From NCBI RefSeq assembly GCF_000092925.1, contig NC_014217.1, positions 2,418,001 through 2,482,000 on the forward strand: a stretch of DNA of 64,000 nucleotides, read 5' to 3'. The notes beneath the pieces are model-generated. The model worked only from the letters and a program-made list of their open reading frames with translations, searched no databases and was not told the origin of the DNA. This DNA is from Ancylobacter novellus DSM 506 (GTDB lineage Bacteria; Pseudomonadota; Alphaproteobacteria; Rhizobiales; Xanthobacteraceae). This document shows positions 20,975 to 29,552 of this stretch, piece by piece; position 1 is the first letter of the stretch; each line of letters begins with the position of its first letter. A program made the position numbers and the translations under genes.

Positions 20975-21901
20975 CTACGCCGCCGCCTGCCCGTTGCTCT
21001 GCCCCGCCTCCAGCGGCGGGCGGATGCCGAGCAGGTGGCAGATCGCGTAGACGAGGTCGGCGCGGTTGAGCGTGTAGAAGTGGAACTCGGTGACACCGCG
21101 ATCCACCAGATCGAACACCTGCTCGGCCGCCACCGCGGCAGCGATCAGCTTGCGGGTCTCGGGGTCGTTGTCGAGCCCCTCGAAGCGGCCGGCGAGCCAG
21201 TCCGGCATGTAGGTGCCGGTCTTCTCGGAGAAATTCTTCGCCTGCTTGAAGTTCGACACCGGCAATATGCCCGGCACGACGGGCACGTCGATGCCCCGCG
21301 CCCGCACCTTGTCGAGATAGGCGAAATAGAGGTCGTTGTCGAAGAAGCACTGGGTGATAGCACGCGTCGCGCCGGCATCGACCTTGGCGGCGAGGATGTC
21401 GAGGTCGGTGTCGAAGGACGGGCTTTCCGGGTGCTTCTCGGGATAGGCCGAGACCGACACCTCGAAATTGGCGGTGCGGCGGATGCCGGCGACGAGGTCG
21501 GCCGAGGTCTTGTAGCCCTCCGGGTGCGGCTCATAGAGATGGCCGACGCCGCCCGGCGGATCGCCGCGCAGGGCCACGATGTGGCGCACGCCCGCATCCC
21601 AATAGCCGCGCACCACCTCGTCCACCTCGCCCTTCGAGGCGGAGACGCAGGTGAGATGCGCTGCCGGGGCGAGGCGGGTCTCCTTGACGATGCGCTCGAC
21701 GGTGGCGTGGGTGCGCTCGCGCGTCGAGCCGCCGGCGCCATAGGTCACCGAGACGAATTTCGGCGCCAGCGGCGCGAGCCGCGTGATGGAGCTCCAGAGC
21801 GTCGCCTCCATCTCCGCCGTCTTGGGCGGGAAGAACTCGAACGACACCGAAACCGGCCGCCCGCCGGCGCGGCGGCTGCGGCGCTCGACATCCGACGACA
21901 T
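20975..21901 (-). CDS. metF: 5,10-Methylenetetrahydrofolate reductase
   Basis: A 308-residue FAD enzyme reducing 5,10-methylene-THF to 5-methyl-THF. Family motifs are SFEFFPPKT at the N-terminus (with the catalytic Glu), FVSVTYGAGGSTR, HIVALRGDPP, SVSAYPEKHPES and ITQCFFDND. The length is usual for the bacterial enzyme. Its ATG overlaps the stop of the ArsR-methyltransferase gene as ATGA, so it is translationally coupled to its putative regulator. It supplies the methyl donor for MetH. Confidence 0.96.
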   Translation of the reverse strand: MSSDVERRSRRAGGRPVSVSFEFFPPKTAEMEATLWSSITRLAPLAPKFVSVTYGAGGSTRERTHATVERIVKETRLAPAAHLTCVSASKGEVDEVVRGYWDAGVRHIVALRGDPPGGVGHLYEPHPEGYKTSADLVAGIRRTANFEVSVSAYPEKHPESPSFDTDLDILAAKVDAGATRAITQCFFDNDLYFAYLDKVRARGIDVPVVPGILPVSNFKQAKNFSEKTGTYMPDWLAGRFEGLDNDPETRKLIAAAVAAEQVFDLVDRGVTEFHFYTLNRADLVYAICHLLGIRPPLEAGQSNGQAAA

Positions 21902-22917
21902 CAGGCGACCTCCTTCTTCTGTTGGGCTTCGCCGCCCTGCGGGGCTTGCGCCAGCACGACGCGCGGGTCGCGGGCGAGCCAGAGCGAAACGGTGAGCCGG
22001 CCGTCGCCCTTCGGCGCCAGCAGGCGATGGGACTGGGGCGAGAGGCCGGCCTGCGCCAGCCAGCTCTCCATGATCTCCGGCGCGAAGCCGAGGCGGCGAT
22101 GGGCGTGCTGCTCGCGCAGGAATTCGAGGTCGTGCGGGTCGAAATCAACCACCAGCAGCCGTCCGCCCGGCCGCAGCACCCGCGCCGCCTCCTTCAGCGC
22201 GCGCGGCGCATCCTCAAGGAAATGAAGGACTTGATGGATGACCACCACGTCGAAGGCGTCGCGCGGCAGAGCGAGATTGTAGATGTCGCCCTGCCGCACC
22301 GTCGCGTTGCGCACGCCGGCGCGCTCCAGATTGGCGCGGGCGACGGCGAGCATCTCGGCGGAGAGGTCGATGCCGACGCCGCGCTCCATCTCGTCGGCGA
22401 AGAGTTCGAGGATGCGTCCGGTGCCGGTGCCGAGGTCGAGCAGCGCGCCGACACGCTGGCCGGAAAGTATTGATTTGATTGCCGATTCGACCTCGGTCTC
22501 GGGCGCGTGCAGGCGGCGGATGGCGTCCCATTCATGGGCATGGGCGCGGAAATAGGCCTGCGCCTGCTCGGCTCGCGCGGCGCGCACCGCCTCCAGCCGC
22601 TCGCGGTCGCGCAAAAGGATGTCGTCGTCCGGCGCCATCAGGTCGAGCAGCGCGTCGGTGAGCGCGGCGCCGGGCGCGTCCGTGGCGCGGCGATAGAACA
22701 CCCAGCTCGCCTCGCGGAAACGCTCGACCAGCCCGGCCTCGGCCAAAAGCTTGAGATGGCGCGAGATTCTGGGCTGCGACTGGCCCAGAATCTCGGTAAG
22801 CTCGGAGACGGTGAGCTCCCCCTCGCCGATCAGCGCCAGAAGGCGCAGGCGCGTGTCTTCGCCGGCCGCCTTGAGGCCGTCGAGCAGCAGCGCGAAACTG
22901 AGCGGGGAAGCGGACAC
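21901..22917 (-). CDS. ArsR-family regulator fused to a SAM-dependent methyltransferase (SamR-like)
   Basis: A 338-residue two-domain protein. Residues 1-100 form a winged-helix ArsR domain (LLALIGEGELTVSELTEILGQSQPRISRHLKLL). Residues 140-310 form a class I methyltransferase domain with the SAM motif LLDLGTGTGRILELF and motif IV-like VVIHQVLHFLED. ArsR proteins of the SahR/SamR type control methionine genes in Proteobacteria, and the fused domain probably senses SAM or SAH. The GTG at 22917 is chosen because AGGAGA precedes it correctly; an ATG two bases upstream is out of frame. It heads the metF-metH unit with a palindromic operator just upstream. Confidence 0.88.
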   Translation of the reverse strand: MSASPLSFALLLDGLKAAGEDTRLRLLALIGEGELTVSELTEILGQSQPRISRHLKLLAEAGLVERFREASWVFYRRATDAPGAALTDALLDLMAPDDDILLRDRERLEAVRAARAEQAQAYFRAHAHEWDAIRRLHAPETEVESAIKSILSGQRVGALLDLGTGTGRILELFADEMERGVGIDLSAEMLAVARANLERAGVRNATVRQGDIYNLALPRDAFDVVVIHQVLHFLEDAPRALKEAARVLRPGGRLLVVDFDPHDLEFLREQHAHRRLGFAPEIMESWLAQAGLSPQSHRLLAPKGDGRLTVSLWLARDPRVVLAQAPQGGEAQQKKEVA

Positions 22918-22935
22918 ATGCTCTCCTGAAAAGAT

Positions 22936-22951
22936 ATAAAGATATCTTTAT
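22936..22951 (-). promoter_or_regulatory. 16-bp perfect palindrome, probable operator of the methionine unit
   Basis: ATAAAGATATCTTTAT is perfectly self-complementary and lies 18 bp upstream of the ArsR-methyltransferase start. With one mismatch it extends to GA-T-core-G-TC. AT-rich palindromes with this centre are typical of ArsR-type SAH/SAM regulators, so autoregulation and control of metF and metH are likely. It would overlap the -10 region. Confidence 0.7.
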
Positions 22952-23066
22952 GTCTAATCTTGATGAAGCGCAAGAGGCGGTCGCCGGCCCAATGCTCACA
23001 TGCACGGCATGGGCCGCGGCGGTGGCATAGATGGTGGCGTAAAAGGTGACATTCGGGAGAAAAGTG

Positions 23067-23633
23067 GTGACATCGCATAACGCCACCGACATCGGCATTG
23101 CCACCAGCGCGCCGGAAGGCGTCGACGGGGAGACCGGCTTCGGCATCCGCCCCGGCGAGGTCGCCGTCGAATTGCCGGCCGCACCCGATGCCGGGCTCTA
23201 TTTCATCGGCCGCATCCGCACGCCGTGGAAGAGCCGCGCCGAGTGCCCGAAGAATTCGCGCGAGTCCGACGCCGTCTGCACGGTGGAGATCGATCCCGCC
23301 TTCCGCCCGGCGCTGGAGGGGCTGGAAGGCACCACCCATCTCTGGCTGCTCTACTTCATGGACCGCGCGCCGCGGAACCTCGTCGTGCAGGTGCCGAAGA
23401 CCTATGGTCAGGGTCGCGGCACGTTCGCGCTACGTAGCCCCGCCCGGCCCAACCCGATCGCGATGAGCGCCGTGCGCCTCCTCGGCATCGAGGACGGGCG
23501 GCTGAAGGTCGTCGGGCTCGACTGCCTCGACGGCACGCCGCTCCTCGACATCAAGCCCTATTTCGCCTCCACCGACTGCTTCCCCGACGCGGTCGTGGGC
23601 TGGCATCGCGACCGCGAGGCGGGGCCTTCCTGA
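23067..23633 (+). CDS. trmO: tRNA (adenine-N6-threonylcarbamoyl)-methyltransferase, TrmO/TsaA family
   Basis: A 188-residue SAM-dependent enzyme that methylates t6A37 in tRNA-Thr. The beta-barrel TsaA fold is recognised from YFIGRIRTPWKSRAECPKN, LEGLEGTTHLWLLYFMD, the hallmark LRSPARPNPIAMSAV and the C-terminal LDCLDGTPLLDIKPY. The GTG at 23067 is chosen because GGGAGA lies about six bases upstream; GTG codons at 23046 and 23064 are alternatives. It is divergent from the ArsR-methyltransferase operon with about 150 bp between. Confidence 0.88.
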   Translation: MTSHNATDIGIATSAPEGVDGETGFGIRPGEVAVELPAAPDAGLYFIGRIRTPWKSRAECPKNSRESDAVCTVEIDPAFRPALEGLEGTTHLWLLYFMDRAPRNLVVQVPKTYGQGRGTFALRSPARPNPIAMSAVRLLGIEDGRLKVVGLDCLDGTPLLDIKPYFASTDCFPDAVVGWHRDREAGPS

Positions 23634-23658
23634 GTGCCTGGGCCATCCCTTCCTCTTT

Positions 23659-23799
23659 CCCTCATCCCCGGGCTTGACCCGGGGACCCAGCCTTTCGGCA
23701 TGCGCCCAGTCACTGGGTGGCCGGGTCAAGCCCGGCCATGAGGGCAGGAGGGTGGTTGTCGGCGAGCCAACTGATTTGGATCGGCCCTCAGGATGAGGG
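23659..23799. repeat. REP-like family B element plus a short family C remnant
   Basis: A complete family B palindrome (CCCTCATCCCCGGG to CCGGCCATGAGGG) occupies 23659-23744 and CCTCAGGATGAGG lies at about 23786-23799. They fill part of the 387-bp gene-free gap 23634-24020. The remaining 220 bp, GC-rich and without a recognisable gene, contain only the expected promoter space for the L,D-transpeptidase. Confidence 0.75.
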
Positions 23800-24020
23800 T
23801 GCTGCTGGCGGAGCCGGAATCTCGGCCAGCCCTGACGCAGAGTAAGACTGCCGTACCGGCAGGTGTGGCAGGAATACATCGGCCGCAAGCGCTGCGCAGG
23901 CGTGACAGGCCCGTGACGGTTCCCGACTCAGTCTGGTCTTGAACCTGCCTTGATCCTGCGTCATTCCCTCGCGACAAGCATTCACGCCGCCTTGTCCTGG
24001 CAGATTCGATTTAAGGCTAG

Positions 24021-25229
24021 ATGATGGTCGTTCGCCTCGGTTTCGCTCCCGCTGTCGCCCTCTCGGTCCTCGCGTCGGTCGGCACCGCCAGCGCCCAGTA
24101 CTATCCCGCCGAACAATCCGCCCCCGCCGCGCAGGACGGTTCCGCCTATGAGGCGACGACCGGCAACCGCGCGGTCGAGGACGTGCAGGTCCCGGCGGCC
24201 TACGACCCCTACGGCGCCCCGCAGCAGGGCGGCGCCGCTCCCGCTTACGGCGCCCCGCAGGCGACCTACCAGACGCCGCCCGGCGTGCGCGACCCCTATG
24301 CGGCGCAGCCGCCGGCGGGCGCGAACGGCGCGGGCCAGGCTGGTCAGGCGCGCGGTAACGTTCCCCCGGGCGTGCCGCCGATCGCCGACGCGCCCTACGC
24401 CAATCCGGCGACGCAGCCGGCCGGCTACCCGGCGGGCGCCTATTCCGGCCAGCCGCCGGCCGGCATGGCCTCGCCCTACGGCAACACCGCCACTTACAGC
24501 CAGCCCGCCCAGGGTCAGCCGGCGCAGGGCCAGCCTGCGCAGGGGCGCGCCGCCTATGGCCAGCCGGCCGCGGTGCCGCCGCAGAGCCTCGACAACAATT
24601 ACGGCGCCAACGGCTCCAGCGTCGCCATGCTGCCGCCCGAGGACCAGCCGGAGACCGGCCCGGTCAAGGCGCTGCCGGCGAACCTGCAGCGGCAGGAGGT
24701 CGACTATGTGACGAAGGAGCCGGCCGGCACCATCGTCATCGATACGCCGAACACCTACCTCTATTACGTGCAGGGCGGCGGCAAGGCGATCCGCTACGGC
24801 ATCGGCGTCGGCCGCGAGGGCTTCACCTGGGCCGGCACCGAGAGGATCTCCGCCAAGAAGGAATGGGCCGACTGGCGCCCGCCGGCGGAGATGATCGAGC
24901 GCCAGCCCTACCTGCCGCGCTTCATGGCCGGCGGCCCGGGTAACCCGCTCGGCGCGCGCACCATGTATCTGGGCGGCACGATCTACCGCATCCACGGCAC
25001 CAACCAGCCGTCCACCATCGGCAAGTTCATGTCCTCGGGCTGCATCCGCATGCTCAACGGGGACGTCGAGGAGCTGTATTCGAAGGCGAAGGTCGGCACC
25101 AAGGTCGTGGTGCTGCCGGGCAACCCGCCGGCCACCGCCTCGGCCGCGCCGGCTCCCGCGACCACCGGCTCGGTGCCGGAGGCGACCGCCGCCATGCCTG
25201 TGGCGCAGAACGGTGTCGCGGTGCGCTGA
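24021..25229 (+). CDS. Secreted L,D-transpeptidase (YkuD domain)
   Basis: A 402-residue exported protein. A signal peptide ends near ASAQY (residue 26). Residues 27-225 form a low-complexity Pro/Ala/Gln/Tyr-rich tail containing a PAQGQ tandem repeat at about 165-178. The YkuD catalytic domain spans about 235-365 and contains HGTN at 325 and SSGCIRM with the nucleophile C341, all essential residues present. It forms 3-3 peptidoglycan cross-links or attaches proteins to peptidoglycan; Hyphomicrobiales rely heavily on such enzymes. The long tail suggests periplasm- or envelope-spanning placement. Confidence 0.94.
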   Translation: MMVVRLGFAPAVALSVLASVGTASAQYYPAEQSAPAAQDGSAYEATTGNRAVEDVQVPAAYDPYGAPQQGGAAPAYGAPQATYQTPPGVRDPYAAQPPAGANGAGQAGQARGNVPPGVPPIADAPYANPATQPAGYPAGAYSGQPPAGMASPYGNTATYSQPAQGQPAQGQPAQGRAAYGQPAAVPPQSLDNNYGANGSSVAMLPPEDQPETGPVKALPANLQRQEVDYVTKEPAGTIVIDTPNTYLYYVQGGGKAIRYGIGVGREGFTWAGTERISAKKEWADWRPPAEMIERQPYLPRFMAGGPGNPLGARTMYLGGTIYRIHGTNQPSTIGKFMSSGCIRMLNGDVEELYSKAKVGTKVVVLPGNPPATASAAPAPATTGSVPEATAAMPVAQNGVAVR

Positions 25230-25346
25230 GCGGCGGCTTCTGCCTCTGCCGAATGTCGAAGTCGATCCCGGACGGCCGATGGGCCGCTCCGGGATTTTCT
25301 TTTGTACGGGGTGGTTTCGTAGGTTCGGACATTCCCTTCGGAGGAG

Positions 25347-25453
25347 CCTCATCCTGAGGTGCTGGCCGAAGGCCAGCCTCGAAGGATGCTCATCCGGGTT
25401 CGCTGTAACGACCATCCTTCGAGGCTCGCTGCGCGAGCACCTCAGGATGAGGG
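25347..25453. repeat. REP-like family C element
   Basis: CCTCATCCTGAGGTGC at the left and GCACCTCAGGATGAGG at the right end, with internal inverted CTTCGAAGGATG/CATCCTTCGAGG arms. A second copy is at 59924-60032. It occupies a third of the 325-bp gap between the L,D-transpeptidase and the hydrolase; I see nothing else there. Confidence 0.85.
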
Positions 25454-25554
25454 CGCATTGTGAGCTTTGCCCCCCAAGCACGCGATGAGACGGGTTGCAC
25501 GAGGCGCCGGTCCGTGCTGCCGTCCCTCCGCCAACAAGCGTGGAGTTACGGATC

Positions 25555-26484
25555 ATGCGGCGTCGACACTTTCCGGCGGCGACGGCCACTCCCGGAGGCG
25601 CCAGCGTTGCGCCATCGTCCGGCCAGCCGGCGCCGGTGTTCCTCGACTACACGCAGGAGCAGCTCGACAGGGCCTATGACCAGTCCTTCTGGGCGCCGCA
25701 GATGGCGGAGCTGGAGGCCGACGACGGCGCGAGGAGCGCCGAGGTTCGCCGGAAGATGCCACCGCGGACAGAGCGCTACGGTGCGAGCGACGTGGATCTC
25801 ATCGACATCTTCACGCCGCCCAATCCGCACGGCGTACCCGTCCTGGTCTTCATCCATGGCGGAGCCTGGACGCGCAACTCTCGGCAGGACGCGTCGTTTC
25901 CGGCGCCGGCCGTGGTCGGACGAGGGGCTGCTTATTTGGCGCCCGACTTCGGCAGCCTGAAGACCACTCGTCTGCCCGAGATGATCGAGAATTGCCGGCG
26001 CGCGCTCGAATGGACGATCCGCAACGCCGCGAGCTTCGGTGGTGATGCCGGCCGCGTCTTCCTCGCTGGCCATTCGTCGGGCGCCCATCTTGCGGGCTGC
26101 GTGCTCACCACCGATTGGACTGCGCGCGGGCTGCCCGCTGACGCCATCAAGGGCGCGCTGCTGATGAGCGGCATGTACGATCTCTATCCGGTGCGGCTCT
26201 CCTCGCGCAGCAAGTTCCTCCACATCACGCCGCAGGAGGAAGAGGCAGCCAGTCCGATGCGCCACCTCAACCGAATCGCCTGCCCGATCGCCGTCGCCTC
26301 GGCCGACGAGGACAGCCCGGAATTCAAGCGCCAGTCGGCCGTCTTCGCCGATGCACTGCAGGGCATGGGACGACTCGCCAGCCGGACCCTTGCGTTCAAC
26401 GCGAACCACTTTGAGGAAAACGGCCGCCTCGGACAGCCCGACAGTGAGATCAGTCGCGCGCTGTTCTCGCTGATGGGAATCTGA
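25555..26484 (+). CDS. Alpha/beta hydrolase, kynurenine formamidase/esterase-like
   Basis: A 309-residue alpha/beta hydrolase. The oxyanion motif FIHGGAW is near residue 100, the nucleophile elbow GHSSGAH near 182, an acidic residue in SADEDSPEF near 265 and the catalytic His in FNANHFEE near 285. The N-terminal DYTQEQLDRAYDQSFWAPQM resembles the arylformamidase-like branch. No clear signal peptide: the start MRRRHFPAATATPGG is not hydrophobic. The ATG at 25555 has GTGGAG upstream. Tryptophan catabolism genes are not nearby, so the substrate remains open. Confidence 0.85.
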   Translation: MRRRHFPAATATPGGASVAPSSGQPAPVFLDYTQEQLDRAYDQSFWAPQMAELEADDGARSAEVRRKMPPRTERYGASDVDLIDIFTPPNPHGVPVLVFIHGGAWTRNSRQDASFPAPAVVGRGAAYLAPDFGSLKTTRLPEMIENCRRALEWTIRNAASFGGDAGRVFLAGHSSGAHLAGCVLTTDWTARGLPADAIKGALLMSGMYDLYPVRLSSRSKFLHITPQEEEAASPMRHLNRIACPIAVASADEDSPEFKRQSAVFADALQGMGRLASRTLAFNANHFEENGRLGQPDSEISRALFSLMGI

Positions 26485-26749
26485 CGCCAGCAGCGCCTCG
26501 GCGCTTCGCAACTCCATCGCCGGGCGGCGGCGGCGTCAGGCGCGGTACGCCCTCGATCACCAGATTGGCGCCGATCCATTCCGGCCGCACTTCGGGCATA
26601 TCAAGACACTGGGCGATCCCGGCGAGCTCGTCCGGCGCGATGAGGGGGCGGGCGAGGCGCGCGGTGAAGCGCTGGGCCGGGACGGCGGCCGGCTCGCCGA
26701 ACAGATCGTGGGCCATATCCTCTGCGGGCGTATCGGAAAGGCTCGACAT
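26450..26749 (-). pseudogene. Probable MOSC-domain gene fragment
   Basis: A 99-codon frame opens with ATG at 26749. Residues 41-72 (ELAGIAQCLDMPEVRPEWIG, then ANLVIEGVPRLT) match the conserved core of MOSC sulfurase-like proteins, where this segment is normally followed by LPPGTRLxF and a cysteine-bearing half. Here the match stops at about residue 77 and the frame runs on through unrelated sequence into the 3' end of the alpha/beta hydrolase gene. The N-terminal half of a MOSC domain is also missing. I read it as a remnant of a gene disrupted by replacement or deletion. Confidence 0.45.
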
Positions 26750-26846
26750 GGGCGATCCTGCAATAGAATGCGAAGCCGCCGCCACATGGCTACAGGCGAG
26801 CCCGGCCTGCCTATACCATGGCGCGCTCGTCCAAGGGCGAGTCGCT

Positions 26847-26871
26847 GGAACTCCGGAGAGCGGAAGTCGTT
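26847..26871 (+). promoter_or_regulatory. EcfG-type (general stress response) promoter for the HdeD-OpgC operon
   Basis: GGAAC at 26847-26851 and CGTT at 26868-26871 are separated by exactly 16 bp, a perfect match to the alphaproteobacterial EcfG/RpoE2 consensus. The -10 lies 42 bp before the HdeD-like ATG, an ordinary leader length. Confidence 0.7.
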
Positions 26872-26913
26872 ACCGCGCTGCCGGCGTGGCGAGCAAGGAA
26901 TGAGGATCAACTC

Positions 26914-27492
26914 ATGTCTCTTCCATCGGATTCCCTGACGCCGACTCCCGGCAGCATGCTTGCCGGACACCTCTCGGAGCTGCGCTCCAAATGGGGCTGG
27001 TTCGTCGCCCTCGGCGTGCTGATGATCATCGCCGGCGCCATCGCCCTCGCCCATCTCGCCCTCGGCACGGTGGTAACCGTGCTCTATCTCGGCGTGCTGA
27101 TGGCGATCTCCGGTGCGGCACAGATCTTCCACGCCTTCCAGGTCAAGACATGGGGCGCCTTCGCCTTCTGGCTGCTCGACGGGCTGCTCTACCTCGCCGC
27201 CGGCGTCATCGCCTTCATGAACCCGCTGCTCGCCGCCACGGTACTCACCCTGCTGCTCGGCGCGGCGCTGATCGTCGGCGGCATCTTCCGCCTCGTCGCC
27301 GCCTTCCAGCTGCGGCCGGCCGACGGCTGGGGCTGGCTCGCCTTCTCGGCAGCGATCGCCATCCTGCTCGGCATCGAGATCATCGCCGGCTGGCCGTTGA
27401 GCGGGCTGTGGGTGCTCGGCCTGCTGCTCGGCATCGACCTCGTGCTCAACGGCGTCACCGTGCTGATGCTCGGCCTGCGCCTCAAGCGGTGA
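26914..27492 (+). CDS. HdeD-family membrane protein (DUF308)
   Basis: A 192-residue integral membrane protein with six predicted helices in three hairpins, matching the DUF308/HdeD fold. Typical segments are WGWFVALGVLMIIAGAIAL, LLDGLLYLAAGVIAFMNP and WPLSGLWVLGLLLGIDL. HdeD in E. coli is linked to acid resistance at high cell density. The ATG at 26914 has TGAGG upstream. It is preceded by an EcfG-type promoter and followed after 7 bp by opgC-like, so it probably heads a stress-induced envelope operon. Confidence 0.9.
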   Translation: MSLPSDSLTPTPGSMLAGHLSELRSKWGWFVALGVLMIIAGAIALAHLALGTVVTVLYLGVLMAISGAAQIFHAFQVKTWGAFAFWLLDGLLYLAAGVIAFMNPLLAATVLTLLLGAALIVGGIFRLVAAFQLRPADGWGWLAFSAAIAILLGIEIIAGWPLSGLWVLGLLLGIDLVLNGVTVLMLGLRLKR

Positions 27493-27499
27493 GCTGGGG

Positions 27500-28768
27500 G
27501 TGAAGTTGGCAACCGCCGACACGGCGGAAGACCGGGCGGGACCGGCCCACGGGCCGGCCCAGGGGGCGTTGCAGGCAGGGGGCCAGGCTTCGCAGGCGTC
27601 GGCGCCGCCCGCCTCGCCGCAGCCTCGTCCGGCGGCCAGCGGGCGGGACCTGCGGCTCGACCTGTTCCGCGGGCTGGCGCTGTGGTTCATCTTCCTCAAC
27701 CACATCCCCAACAATATCGGCAACTGGATCACCAACCGGAATTTCGGCTTCTCCGACGCCACCGAGATCTTCGTCTTCATCTCCGGCTACACCGCCGCCA
27801 TGGTCTATGGCCGCGAGCTCGACACCAGCGGGGTGATCGTCACCTCCGCGCGCATCCTGCGCCGGGCGTGGCAGCTCTACGTCGCCTTCATCTTCCTCTT
27901 CGTCATCTATCTCGCCGAGATCTCCTACGTCGTCGGCAGCTTCTCCAACCCGCTCTATGCGGAGGAGATGGGCGCGCTGCAGTTCCTCGCCGAGCCGGAC
28001 GTGGCCCTCGTCGAGGCGCTGCTCCTGAAGTTCCGGCCGGCGAACATGGACGTGCTGCCGCTCTACATCGCGCTGCTCGCCACCTTCCCGCCGATCCTAT
28101 GGGCGCTGAAGAAGCGCCCGGACGCCACGCTCATGGCCTCCTTCGCGCTGTGGCTGTTCGCGACCCACACGGGGTTCAACCTGCCGGCCTATCCGGACGA
28201 CCGGATGTGGTTCTTCAACCCCTTCGCCTGGCAGTTCCTGTTCACCTTCGGCGGCTGGTGCGGGCTCGGCGGTAGCGACCGGCTGAGCGGCATCGTGCAT
28301 TCGCGGCTCGCGCTCGTGCTGGCCTGGCTCTATCTGCTCCTGTCGCTGGCGGTGGTTGCCAGCTGGTATTGGCCTCCGATGGAAGGCTTCGTTCCGCCCG
28401 CGATCGGCGACATCATCTATCCGATCAGCAAGACCGACCTCGCGCCGCTGCGCCTGCTGCACTTCTTCGCGCTGGCGATCGTCGTGGTACGATTGATACC
28501 AGTAGACTGGCCGGCGCTGCGCTCGCCGACACTGTGGCCGATGATTTTGTGCGGCCAGAATTCGCTCGAGGTGTTCTGCTTCGGCGTCTTCCTTTCTTTT
28601 GCCGCACATTTCGTGCTGAACGAAGTGACCGGCTCGCTCACCATGCAACTGACGCTGAGCGTGGCCGGCATCGTATTGATGGTGGCTCTCTCTGCCCTGT
28701 TGTCGTGGTATGCTCGCGTCGAGCGCGATATTGCGGCGCGGAAGACGGCTGGTCGGCGCGGTTCATAG
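27500..28768 (+). CDS. OpgC-family membrane acyltransferase
   Basis: A 422-residue inner-membrane protein with about ten hydrophobic segments. After an Ala/Pro/Gln-rich N-terminal extension of about 50 residues comes the OpgC signature: RDLRLDLFRGLALWFIFLNHIPNN, then FSDATEIFVFISGYTAAMVYG. OpgC proteins add succinyl groups to periplasmic glucans; this family resembles acyltransferase-3 membrane enzymes. The GTG start at 27500, 7 bp after HdeD, has only a weak ribosome site. The stop TAG overlaps the GTG of the first SGNH gene by one base. The acyl donor and acceptor are not established here. Confidence 0.88.
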   Translation: MKLATADTAEDRAGPAHGPAQGALQAGGQASQASAPPASPQPRPAASGRDLRLDLFRGLALWFIFLNHIPNNIGNWITNRNFGFSDATEIFVFISGYTAAMVYGRELDTSGVIVTSARILRRAWQLYVAFIFLFVIYLAEISYVVGSFSNPLYAEEMGALQFLAEPDVALVEALLLKFRPANMDVLPLYIALLATFPPILWALKKRPDATLMASFALWLFATHTGFNLPAYPDDRMWFFNPFAWQFLFTFGGWCGLGGSDRLSGIVHSRLALVLAWLYLLLSLAVVASWYWPPMEGFVPPAIGDIIYPISKTDLAPLRLLHFFALAIVVVRLIPVDWPALRSPTLWPMILCGQNSLEVFCFGVFLSFAAHFVLNEVTGSLTMQLTLSVAGIVLMVALSALLSWYARVERDIAARKTAGRRGS

Positions 28769-29541
28769 TGAAACGCTTTATCTGGGGTGTCCTTCTCGCA
28801 ACGGCCCTCGTCCCGGGGGGCGGCGCTGCCGTCCGTGCCGAGACCGGGAAGGTGTGCGCCGCGCCATCGGCGCTGACGCGGGCGGGCTACCCGCTGCCGC
28901 ACCTCGCCCGCGCGCTCGAGGCCAAATCCCCCGCCACCATACTGGTGCTGAACAGCGCCACCCTCGCCAAGAAGGCCCGGCCCGGCTCCGAGAAGGACAT
29001 GCAGCCGCGCAGCTTCCCGAGCTATATCGAGGAGACGCTGCGCGCCCGCTATCCCGATGGCGGGGTGGTGGTGACGACGCATAACGAGCCGCGCGCCACC
29101 GCCGAGGCGATCCTCCCCGGCCTGCCCGCCGTGCTGGAGAAGGCCAGGCCGGCGCTGATGATCTGGCAGACCGGCACCTACGACACCATCCTCGGCGCCG
29201 ACACCTCGGCCTTCTCCGACGCTGTGTCGACCGGCATCTCCTATGCCCACGCGGCCGGCGCCGACGTCATCATCGTCAGCCCGCAATATTCGCCGCACAC
29301 CGCCTTCGCCTTCGATGTCGCCCCCTACAACAACGCCCTGCGCTGGGCGGCACGCTCCAGCGGCGTGCCGTTCTTCGACCGCTACAGCGTCATGCGGTTC
29401 TGGGAGGACGAGGGCATCTTCGATTTCGACAGTGCCCGCCCCTCGCCGTCGCTGTTCGCCGACGTCCATCAATGCATCGGCCGGCTGCTGGTCGGCGTGA
29501 TCGTGGACGGCGTCGAGATGCGCGCCCTCGGTTCCCGCTGA
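28768..29541 (+). CDS. Periplasmic SGNH-fold protein with degenerate catalytic blocks
   Basis: A 257-residue exported protein with a signal peptide ending near VRAE (residue 24). The fold is SGNH-like: block I is LVLNSAT (Ser63, but Asn replaces the usual Gly), block II NEPRA, block III WQTGTYD (the oxyanion Asn is Tyr) and block V FADVHQC (His present, Asp not in the DxxH position). It is therefore probably weakly active or non-catalytic. The GTG start overlaps the opgC stop, so the two are translationally coupled. A partner or carrier role for the acyltransferase is inference. Confidence 0.75.
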   Translation: MKRFIWGVLLATALVPGGGAAVRAETGKVCAAPSALTRAGYPLPHLARALEAKSPATILVLNSATLAKKARPGSEKDMQPRSFPSYIEETLRARYPDGGVVVTTHNEPRATAEAILPGLPAVLEKARPALMIWQTGTYDTILGADTSAFSDAVSTGISYAHAAGADVIIVSPQYSPHTAFAFDVAPYNNALRWAARSSGVPFFDRYSVMRFWEDEGIFDFDSARPSPSLFADVHQCIGRLLVGVIVDGVEMRALGSR

Positions 29542-29552
29542 CACAGACCCCC

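Noticed and set aside
23046..23066. GTGACAT direct repeat before trmO as a regulatory site
   Set aside because: Two short copies around alternative GTG codons are too little to support an operator.
24500..24560. PAQGQ tandem repeat in the L,D-transpeptidase as a CRISPR-like or mobile repeat
   Set aside because: It is an in-frame coding repeat within a Pro/Gln-rich tail; there are no spacers or flanking cas genes.
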